A DNA stretch of 6,596 bases from Sulfurimonas sp. (GTDB lineage: Bacteria; Campylobacterota; Campylobacteria; Campylobacterales; Sulfurimonadaceae): positions 1 through 6,596 of the forward strand of contig JAMOMX010000410.1 in NCBI GenBank assembly GCA_027066935.1, in the 5' to 3' direction. The translations under genes and the position numbers were made by a program. The first letter of the stretch is position 1; each line of letters opens with the position of its first letter. Under the pieces are notes generated by a model. The model saw only the letters and a program-made list of their open reading frames with translations. It ran no database searches and was not told where the DNA came from. Shown in pieces: positions 1 to 5,222 of this stretch.

Positions 1-113
1 ATTCTTAAACCTGAAGACAATGCATTAAGACTTTTGTCAAGTCCTAAGTTAGTCATTGAAGAGTTTCTATGTGCGTTCATTGCCGCAATATTTGTGTTAA
101 TTCTAAATCCCAT
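1..113 (-). CDS. Flagellin, N-terminal fragment (gene continues past the left edge)
   Basis: Read on the minus strand, an ATG at 113-111 opens a frame that begins MGFRINTNIAAMNAH and runs to LSSGLRI at the window edge, 37 complete codons without a stop. MGFRINTN and LSSGLRI are the hallmark N-terminal D0/D1 residues of bacterial flagellin, the secreted subunit of the flagellar filament; these residues form the coiled-coil core and export signal. Start choice is secure: AAAGGA lies 6 nt upstream and a sigma-28 promoter about 75 nt upstream. The gene is divergent from topA, and a flagellin gene (flaB) also neighbours topA in Helicobacter pylori. The sigma-28 promoter suggests a major, late-class flagellin such as Campylobacter flaA, but the fragment cannot decide between paralogues. 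The plus strand here is also open and would encode a hydrophobic peptide, which I treat as an antisense shadow. Confidence 0.95.
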   Translation of the reverse strand, partial: MGFRINTNIAAMNAHRNSSMTNLGLDKSLNALSSGLR

Positions 114-119
114 AATAAA

Positions 120-125
120 TCCTTT
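120..125 (-). promoter_or_regulatory. Flagellin ribosome binding site overlapping a CsrA-like motif
   Basis: On the minus strand AAAGGA ends 6 nt before the flagellin ATG, a strong Shine-Dalgarno. The same six bases fit the A-N-GGA core recognised by the translational repressor CsrA, so a bound CsrA would block ribosome entry. The ribosome binding role is clear; the CsrA role is inferred from motif and gene identity. Confidence 0.8.
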
Positions 126-132
126 TTGGGTC

Positions 133-147
133 AGAGCCTTTCGCTCT
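133..147 (-). promoter_or_regulatory. Leader hairpin in flagellin mRNA (stem 2)
   Basis: In the flagellin leader a perfect 5-bp stem AGAGC/GCTCT closes a GAAAG loop, 7 nt upstream of the AAAGGA ribosome binding site. It has no U-tract, so it is not a terminator. It could stabilise the leader or keep the ribosome binding site single-stranded. The base pairing is directly visible; the function is inferred. Confidence 0.5.
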
Positions 148-163
148 AGTTAATTTTAATCTT

Positions 164-175
164 GGCTTCCATGCC
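164..175 (-). promoter_or_regulatory. Leader hairpin presenting a CsrA-like motif (stem 1)
   Basis: In the flagellin leader GGC-ATGGAA-GCC can fold into a short GC-only stem with a six-base loop containing ATGGA. With the closing C this reads CATGGA, which fits the A-N-GGA motif that CsrA prefers in an apical loop. In Campylobacter the flaA mRNA is a main CsrA target and FliW relieves the repression. The stem is only 3 bp, so the structure alone is marginal. Its place in a flagellin leader, with a second motif on the ribosome binding site, raises its credibility. Confidence 0.45.
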
Positions 176-189
176 TTGATATTTTAGTA

Positions 190-216
190 TAATCGTCACT
201 ATAAAAAAAAACTTTA
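190..216 (-). promoter_or_regulatory. Sigma-28 (FliA) promoter of the flagellin gene
   Basis: Minus-strand TAAAGTTT at 216-209 matches the enteric sigma-28 -35 consensus at all eight positions. After exactly 11 nt comes GACGATTA at 197-190, six of eight matches to GCCGATAA. The spacing is the canonical one. Transcription would begin near 183, giving a leader of about 70 nt. The box places this flagellin in the late flagellar class, expressed after FlgM export. An oddity is that nine consecutive T residues (211-203) cover the end of the -35 box and part of the spacer, so slippage would change the spacing. Confidence 0.85.
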
Positions 217-285
217 ATAAACTTATAAATTTTATTAATATTCACTATTTAAACTTTTTGTGCTAAACTTCCAAAATTAAAACAC

Positions 286-291
286 TATACT
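286..291 (+). promoter_or_regulatory. Probable -10 box of the topA promoter
   Basis: TATACT is a five-of-six match to TATAAT and lies 25 nt before the topA start codon, which would give a leader of about 19-20 nt. No convincing -35 hexamer sits 16-18 nt upstream. Instead there is an AT-rich stretch with a T5 run at 254-258, as is usual for housekeeping promoters in Campylobacter and Helicobacter. The region is AT-rich enough that chance matches are common. Confidence 0.4.
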
Positions 292-296
292 ATTAT

Positions 297-312
297 ATAG
301 GAATATAGGAAT
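297..312 (+). repeat. Tandem octamer duplicating the topA Shine-Dalgarno
   Basis: ATAGGAAT occurs twice back to back (297-304 and 305-312). The second copy puts AGGA 6 nt before the TTG start codon, the right distance for a ribosome binding site. The first copy is 8 nt further away and would be too distant. The arrangement looks like a small tandem duplication of the ribosome binding site. Confidence 0.6.
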
Positions 313-316
313 ACAT

Positions 317-2545
317 TTGAACTTAATTATTGTAGAATCACCAGCTAAAGCTAGAACTATTACAAACTTTTTAGGAAAAAACTATAAAGTCATTGCATCA
401 AAAGGTCATATACGAGATCTGCCAAAATCAAGATTTGGAATAACTATAGATGAAGAAACAGGTGAGTTAGTACCAAAATACTCTGTTGCAAAAGAAAACG
501 CAGCAATTGTTAAAGAGATAAAAGAGTTAGCTAAAAAAGCTGAAACAGTATATATCGCAACCGATGAGGATCGTGAGGGTGAAGCTATTGGATGGCATAT
601 TGCACATGCTATAAAAAAAGATCCCCTAGAGCTTCCCCGTATTGTATTTCACGAGATCACAAAATCTGCAATTAAACATGCCCTTGATAATGCACGAAGC
701 ATTGATATGGATATGGTAAATGCTCAACAAGCTCGTCGTTTACTTGATCGTATTGTTGGTTATAAGCTCTCACCACTTTTAGCATCTAAAATTCAAAAAG
801 GGCTCTCAGGCGGTCGTGTTCAATCATCTACACTAAAACTTGTAGTTGACCGTGAGCGTGAAATAAAAGCATTTATACCTGTAGAGTATTGGTCAATAGA
901 CACCTCTTTTAAAACAAATATTGAAGCTAATCTTATCAATCATAATGGACAAAAGATAGATAAATTAAGCATCAAGAACAAACAAGACGCACATGCAATA
1001 GTAGATAGTGTAAAATCTGATACCTTTACTATAACTAAGATAGAAAAAAAACAAAGAAAAAGCAAAACTCCTCCACCATTTATGACCTCAACCCTGCAAC
1101 AAGCTGCATCATCTAAACTTGGGTTCACTCCAAAACGCACTATGATGATAGCTCAAACTCTTTATGAGGGTGTAAAAACTCCTGATGGAACCTCTGGAGT
1201 TATTACATATATGAGAACAGATTCACTTAACTTAGCAAGTGAAGCAATAGCAATGGTTCGTGGTGTGATAGAAAATAGGTTTGGTAAAAAATATCTCCCA
1301 AAAGAGCCTAAAGTTTACAACAAAAAATCAAAAGGTGCGCAAGAAGCTCACGAAGCTATCCGTCCAACCGTACTTGCATTCACACCAGAGATTGCTCAAA
1401 AATTTCTAAAAGCTGATGAGATAAAACTTTATCGATTAATTTATGAGCGTTTTATGGCTTGTCAAATGAATGACGCCGAGTTTGAACAACAAAGCATAAT
1501 CTTTAAGGGTGAAAATTCTGAGTATCGTGCAAGTGGTCGTAAACTTACATTTGATGGTTTTTATGCTTTAACTGGTGCTGAAGACAAAGATAAACTTCTG
1601 CCTGCTTTAAAAGAGGGAGATAAGGCTGATATACAAAGTATAAAACCAGAACAACACTTTACTGAACCCCCAGCTCGTTTTTCTGAAGCTGCATTGATTA
1701 AAAAACTAGAGAGTGAGGGAGTTGGTCGTCCATCTACATACGCCCCAACTATTGCAACTTTATCCTCTCGTACATATGTAACCATTGAGAAAAAACAAAT
1801 CATTCCAACAGAGATGGCTTTTACAGTTACAGATATTTTAGAAAAAAACTTTGCAAATATAGTGGATATCTCATTTACTGCAAATATGGAAGAGAAACTT
1901 GATGAAGTTGCTGATGGTGATATGGATTGGCAAAAACTTTTAAATGATTTTTATTTCCCATTTATGAAACAAATTGATGCAGGTAAAGAAAATATTGTAT
2001 CTCTTAAACTAGCTAAACCTCTTGGGCGTGCTTGTCCAAAATGTGCAGAAGAACTTCTTTTGCGTTCTGGTAGATTTGGAAACTTTATAGCTTGTAGTGG
2101 TTTTCCTAAGTGTAAATATACTGAACAAGTTGATGAAGACGGAAATAAAGTGGAGAAAAAAGAGGAAGGTGCAGACGAAATTTGTGACAAATGTGGCAAA
2201 GAGATGGTTGTTAAAACTGGTCGAAATGGTCAATTTTTAGCTTGTAGTGATTATCCCGATTGCAAAAATACTAAGAGCATAAATGTTGAAGAGGTTGAGA
2301 GTAAAACTCCATGTCCTGATTGTGGTGGTAAGATAAGCCAAAAGAACTCTCGCCGTGGACCTTTTTGGGGATGTGAGAACTATCCTGATTGTAAGTTTAT
2401 AAGCAAATTTGAGCCTACTACTATTAAGTGTAAAGAAAAAGGTTGCGCTAACGGTTTATTAGCTGAACGAACCTACAGAAATAAAGAGGTGTATGAGTGT
2501 GTTAAATGTAAAGCTAGAACACCTCGTGAAGATGTACAGCCATAA
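317..2545 (+). CDS. topA: DNA topoisomerase I (type IA)
   Basis: This cytoplasmic enzyme relaxes negative supercoils by nicking one strand through a 5'-phosphotyrosine. The 742-residue protein opens with a TOPRIM domain (VESPAK with Glu7; the metal-binding acidic cluster Asp83, Asp85, Glu87 in DEDREGE). The catalytic tyrosine is Tyr298 in GVITYMRTDS, and GRVQSS marks the conserved core. The C-terminus has three four-cysteine zinc ribbons starting at Cys573, Cys623 and Cys666, plus a degenerate fourth cysteine cluster from Cys705. The length is normal for a campylobacterotal enzyme. The start is TTG: the only in-frame start codon before VESPAK, after a stop at 278-280, and with AGGA 6 nt upstream. 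It is divergent from a flagellin gene and heads the plus-strand run. An A8 tract at 1044-1051 is the longest homopolymer noted inside it. Identification is essentially certain. Confidence 0.98.
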   Translation: MNLIIVESPAKARTITNFLGKNYKVIASKGHIRDLPKSRFGITIDEETGELVPKYSVAKENAAIVKEIKELAKKAETVYIATDEDREGEAIGWHIAHAIKKDPLELPRIVFHEITKSAIKHALDNARSIDMDMVNAQQARRLLDRIVGYKLSPLLASKIQKGLSGGRVQSSTLKLVVDREREIKAFIPVEYWSIDTSFKTNIEANLINHNGQKIDKLSIKNKQDAHAIVDSVKSDTFTITKIEKKQRKSKTPPPFMTSTLQQAASSKLGFTPKRTMMIAQTLYEGVKTPDGTSGVITYMRTDSLNLASEAIAMVRGVIENRFGKKYLPKEPKVYNKKSKGAQEAHEAIRPTVLAFTPEIAQKFLKADEIKLYRLIYERFMACQMNDAEFEQQSIIFKGENSEYRASGRKLTFDGFYALTGAEDKDKLLPALKEGDKADIQSIKPEQHFTEPPARFSEAALIKKLESEGVGRPSTYAPTIATLSSRTYVTIEKKQIIPTEMAFTVTDILEKNFANIVDISFTANMEEKLDEVADGDMDWQKLLNDFYFPFMKQIDAGKENIVSLKLAKPLGRACPKCAEELLLRSGRFGNFIACSGFPKCKYTEQVDEDGNKVEKKEEGADEICDKCGKEMVVKTGRNGQFLACSDYPDCKNTKSINVEEVESKTPCPDCGGKISQKNSRRGPFWGCENYPDCKFISKFEPTTIKCKEKGCANGLLAERTYRNKEVYECVKCKARTPREDVQP

Positions 2546-2555
2546 TGCAAAGGTA

Positions 2556-2592
2556 TCCTCTTCTCGCCAAAGGCGTAGCTTTAGTGAGAGGA
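2556..2592 (+). repeat. Intergenic stem-loop with nested GC hairpin after topA
   Basis: TCCTCT at 2556-2561 pairs with AGAGGA at 2587-2592, enclosing a second hairpin CGCC-AAA-GGCG at 2565-2575. The GC content exceeds that of the surroundings. No T-run follows on either strand, so it is not a standard intrinsic terminator. It could be an mRNA processing or stability element, or one copy of a dispersed intergenic repeat; the window holds only this copy. Confidence 0.45.
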
Positions 2593-2593
2593 A

Positions 2594-2620
2594 TTAAATC
2601 TGGAATTTGTTCAGATTTAA
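2594..2620 (+). promoter_or_regulatory. Perfect 9-bp hairpin abutting the phosphoesterase ribosome binding site
   Basis: TTAAATCTG at 2594-2602 is the exact reverse complement of CAGATTTAA at 2612-2620, with a 9-nt loop. The 3' arm includes the first two bases of AAGGAG (2619-2624). Folding leaves GGAG free but directly against the helix, so the structure could tune translation of the phosphoesterase or protect the transcript after processing. As double-stranded DNA it could also be a dyad operator. No T-tract follows, which argues against a terminator. Confidence 0.5.
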
Positions 2621-2630
2621 GGAGACAAGT

Positions 2631-3143
2631 ATGAAAATAGGCATTATCTCAGATACCCACTCCAAAATAACTAAAACAAAAAAAGCTTTAAATATGCTTT
2701 TGGAAAATGGTGCTGAGTTTATCATCCATGCTGGAGATATTGTAGAGATTGAAATACTAGATTTGCTTAAAAATTGTGGTAAAAAATATATAGCTGTTTA
2801 TGGCAATAATGATACTCATTTAGTAAAATACCATAATGATTATAACCTTGTACAAGAGCCTTATTATTTTAAGTTAGCAAACCTAAAATTCAAACTTATG
2901 CACCTACCATTTTATATGAATAGCGATGCAGATATAATAATTTCAGGTCATACTCATATATTTCATAGTGAATTTAAAAACAATACTCTTTTTTTAAACC
3001 CTGGTGAGATTTGTGCTAGAAAAAAGCCAATTTCAGAGTGTTCAATGCTTGAAATTAGTGATGTTAATTTTAAAGTAACTCACTATACTAGGGCAAATAA
3101 AACAGATACTTTTAACCAAAAGAGTTATAACTATGCAAGATAA
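2631..3143 (+). CDS. MJ0936/YfcE-family metallophosphoesterase
   Basis: A 170-residue calcineurin-like phosphoesterase, probably a soluble manganese- or nickel-dependent phosphodiesterase; the physiological substrate of this family is mostly unknown. The metal-ligand motifs appear in order: DTH at 8-10, GD at 35-36, GNND at 58-61, His91 in LMHLPF, and GHTH at 106-109, so the active site looks complete. Two conserved spots vary: the usual His-Gly after strand five is His-Leu, and the usual NPGS is NPGE (123-126). I start at ATG 2631, where AAGGAG sits 6 nt upstream and the protein begins MKIGIISDTH. An in-frame TTG at 2607 would add eight residues but has no ribosome binding site and lies inside a hairpin. 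The 3' end overlaps bioB by 11 nt, implying cotranscription and probably translational coupling, though no biotin-related role is known for the family. Confidence 0.88.
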   Translation: MKIGIISDTHSKITKTKKALNMLLENGAEFIIHAGDIVEIEILDLLKNCGKKYIAVYGNNDTHLVKYHNDYNLVQEPYYFKLANLKFKLMHLPFYMNSDADIIISGHTHIFHSEFKNNTLFLNPGEICARKKPISECSMLEISDVNFKVTHYTRANKTDTFNQKSYNYAR

Positions 3144-4011
3144 AAATAATAATAATAAGATATTTTTATGCTCGATTTGCAACATTAACAGTGGCACATG
3201 CAAAGAAGATTGTAAATTTTGTTCTCAAAGTGTAAGATATAAAGCTGAAATAGATCGCTACAAACAAAAACCTATAGATGAAATTATAAACGAAGCTAAA
3301 ATTGCACGAGATAACGGAGCATTGGGATTTTGTTTAGTTACTGCAGATAAAGGTCTTAATGAGAAAACTTTAAAATTTGTTTGTGAGAGTGCAGAAATTT
3401 TATCTCGTGAAATTCCAGAGCTTAGACTAATAGCCTGCAATGGAACAGCTACACTAAAACAACTCTTAACTCTAAAAGAATCAGGTATAAAAGCTTATAA
3501 CCATAACTTAGAGACATCAGAGGCTTTTTATCCAAAAATATGTACTACACATCCTTGGAGTGAGAGATATGAAACCTGTTTAAATGTTAACAAGGCTAAT
3601 CTTGTACTTATAAGTGGTGGCATATTTGGTCTTGGGGAGACTCAAAGTGATAGAGAAAGTATGTTAAAATCACTAAAAGAACTTAACCCAACTTCAGTGC
3701 CTATAAATTTTTACCATCACAATGTTGCACTAGAATTAAAACCAAACTCTTTAACAGCGGATGAAGCTCTCTCTCTTATAAAACAAACAAGACAAACTTT
3801 GCCAAATGCTGAACGCATAATGGTAGCTGGTGGTAGAGAGTTGATGTTTGGTGATAGACAAAATGAGATATTTAAATATGGTGCCAACTCTATTGTAATT
3901 GGAAACTATTTAACAACTAATGGTAGGATTATGTCCAAGGATTTACAGATGATAAAAAATTTAAATTTAAAAATTGCAAAAACTGTGCAAAAAAACAACA
4001 TAGGAAATTAA
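3133..4011 (+). CDS. bioB: Biotin synthase (radical SAM)
   Basis: BioB inserts sulfur into dethiobiotin to form biotin, the last step of the pathway. The 292-residue protein has the radical-SAM CxxxCxxC cluster at Cys23, Cys27 and Cys30, the BioB motif YNHNLET at 122-128, SGGIFGLGE at 161-169 and AGGRE at 232-236. It is shorter than E. coli BioB, lacking parts of both termini, as in the short Campylobacter form. Against the E. coli auxiliary-cluster ligands (Cys97, Cys128, Cys188, Arg260) I align Cys67, Cys102, Ile160 and Arg235, so the third cysteine is missing. Cys149 and Cys137 are nearby candidates for a replacement. ATG 3133 overlaps the phosphoesterase stop, with a weak AAAGAG about 8 nt upstream. 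bioB is also near topA in Campylobacter jejuni. The family is certain; the cluster chemistry is less so. Confidence 0.93.
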   Translation: MQDKNNNNKIFLCSICNINSGTCKEDCKFCSQSVRYKAEIDRYKQKPIDEIINEAKIARDNGALGFCLVTADKGLNEKTLKFVCESAEILSREIPELRLIACNGTATLKQLLTLKESGIKAYNHNLETSEAFYPKICTTHPWSERYETCLNVNKANLVLISGGIFGLGETQSDRESMLKSLKELNPTSVPINFYHHNVALELKPNSLTADEALSLIKQTRQTLPNAERIMVAGGRELMFGDRQNEIFKYGANSIVIGNYLTTNGRIMSKDLQMIKNLNLKIAKTVQKNNIGN

Positions 4012-4037
4012 AATCATCCCTACTCTAAAGGAAAAAT

Positions 4038-5189
4038 ATGGATAATATTATATTAATAATTACCATTTCGCTTATCATAATATTTTCTCCTTTTTTGGCA
4101 AAGGCACTAAGGCTTCCAACTACCCCCATAGAGATTATTTTAGGTTCTGTTTTTGCTTATGCTGGTTTTTTACATGATGAACACCTTTTTGAATTGGTTG
4201 CAGAGTTTGGGTTTTTATATCTTATGTTTATTGCAGGGACTGAGATTAATCTAAAAGATGTTTTAAAAACTCCCTCTCATATCTTAAAAAAAGTATTTTT
4301 CTACCTTGTTATATTGTATGTATTCTCTATTACTTTATCACTTTACTTAGATCTTGGCAAAATATTTATGGTTCTTTTACCATTAATATCTGTTGGTTTA
4401 GTGGCAACCTTATCAAAAGAGTATGGAAAAACACCTTGGCTTTCATTATCTATGACAAGTGGTGGAATTGGAGAGGTTGTAAGCATAGGTCTTTTAACTA
4501 TAACTTCAGCTGGACTGCAATCGGGGGTTGGTCTTGGTTTATTTAAAACCATTCTTGCACTTGTTTTATTTTTAATATTTATGTTTTTTGTATTTCGTAC
4601 TATTACTATTTTAACATGGTGGTTTCCTAAACTCTCAATAATGCTAATGCCACATAACGATAATAAAGAGCAAGATATTCGTTTTTCAATGGGGATACTA
4701 TTTTTACTAATTGCTTCTATGTTTTACCTTGAGCTAGAACTTGCTTTTGGTGCTTTCTTGGCTGGAATATTTATACCAACATTTTTCCCACATAAAGAGG
4801 AATTGCCAGAAAAACTAGCATCATTTGGTTTTGGATTTATCATACCTATATTTTTTATCCATATTGGAACAACTTTTAATTTAGAGTCACTCTCAATGGA
4901 TGGATTAATCCCCTTGGCCTTTATTATTGCTCTTGTGATGATTGTTATGCGTGTAGTATCTTCATTAGTGTTTGTTAAAGAGCTAGGATGGATTGATTCT
5001 ATTTTAATGGGATTATCTCACTCGATGCCATTAACACTTTTGATAGCAATGGCTACCCTAGCCTACCACGCTAACTCTATTGATAAGCTTCATTATTTTG
5101 CATTTATTTTAGCATCTTTATTTCAAGTTATAAGTGTAATGATAGTTATAAAACTATTAAATAACTACAAAGAAAAAAATTTGCTATAA
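4038..5189 (+). CDS. CPA2-type cation:proton antiporter, membrane domain only
   Basis: A 383-residue, very hydrophobic inner-membrane protein of the Na+/H+ exchanger fold, with about 11-13 predicted membrane segments from residue 3 to 374. Family landmarks are the early EFGFLYLMFIAGTEINL stretch (56-72, matching the usual ELG-LLLF-AGLE-D-L), AFGAFLAGIF (236-245) and FGFGFIIPIFFIHIGTTFNL (263-282). There is no C-terminal TrkA-N/RCK nucleotide-binding domain, unlike KefB or KefC, so gating by NAD(H) or glutathione adducts is not expected. At the helix where related exchangers carry an Asp-Asp or Asn-Asp pair, this protein has GGIGEVV with Glu146 as the only acidic residue. The transported ion (Na+ or K+) cannot be called. 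AAAGGA lies 5 nt before ATG, and the gene follows bioB by 26 nt. A transport gene also adjoins bioB in Campylobacter jejuni. Confidence 0.85.
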   Translation: MDNIILIITISLIIIFSPFLAKALRLPTTPIEIILGSVFAYAGFLHDEHLFELVAEFGFLYLMFIAGTEINLKDVLKTPSHILKKVFFYLVILYVFSITLSLYLDLGKIFMVLLPLISVGLVATLSKEYGKTPWLSLSMTSGGIGEVVSIGLLTITSAGLQSGVGLGLFKTILALVLFLIFMFFVFRTITILTWWFPKLSIMLMPHNDNKEQDIRFSMGILFLLIASMFYLELELAFGAFLAGIFIPTFFPHKEELPEKLASFGFGFIIPIFFIHIGTTFNLESLSMDGLIPLAFIIALVMIVMRVVSSLVFVKELGWIDSILMGLSHSMPLTLLIAMATLAYHANSIDKLHYFAFILASLFQVISVMIVIKLLNNYKEKNLL

Positions 5190-5190
5190 T
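5185..5190 (+). promoter_or_regulatory. Probable internal promoter (-10 box) before the AMMECR1-domain gene
   Basis: A perfect TATAAT, preceded by TTTGC, overlaps the antiporter stop codon and lies 32 nt upstream of the next ATG. Transcription from it would give a leader of about 26 nt. No clear -35 box is present, which is common for housekeeping promoters in this group. It could let the last two plus-strand genes be expressed separately from the upstream run. Confidence 0.5.
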
Positions 5191-5222
5191 AGTTTATTCA
5201 AAAATATTATAAAGGGGCTGTT

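Noticed and set aside
1..153. Plus-strand open frame encoding about 50 residues with a hydrophobic stretch, resembling the end of a membrane protein
   Set aside because: The opposite strand over 1-113 encodes an unmistakable flagellin N-terminus with ribosome binding site and sigma-28 promoter, so the plus frame is an antisense shadow.
573..607. Possible mobile-element or CRISPR-like repeats anywhere in the window
   Set aside because: I found no terminal inverted repeats, transposase motifs, spaced direct repeats or composition breaks; the recurring cysteine motifs in topA are zinc-ribbon duplications within a protein. The coordinates given are only a nominal anchor within topA.
1044..1051. 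A8 tract in topA as a phase-variation site
   Set aside because: topA is an essential housekeeping gene and runs of eight A are frequent in coding DNA of AT-rich genomes; the frame is intact and nothing suggests switching.
1951..2233. Overlapping minus-strand frames opposite the zinc-ribbon region of topA
   Set aside because: They have no ribosome binding site or recognisable domain and lie opposite the strongly supported topA zinc ribbons; they arise from the codon pattern of the real gene.
2556..2620. Rho-independent terminator after topA
   Set aside because: Two stem-loops are present, but neither is followed by a T-run on the plus strand or the equivalent on the minus strand.
2607..2630. 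TTG at 2607 as an upstream start for the phosphoesterase
   Set aside because: It lies in the loop of the 2594-2620 hairpin, has no Shine-Dalgarno, and adds residues outside the family. ATG 2631 has AAGGAG at good spacing and begins with the typical strand and DTH motif.
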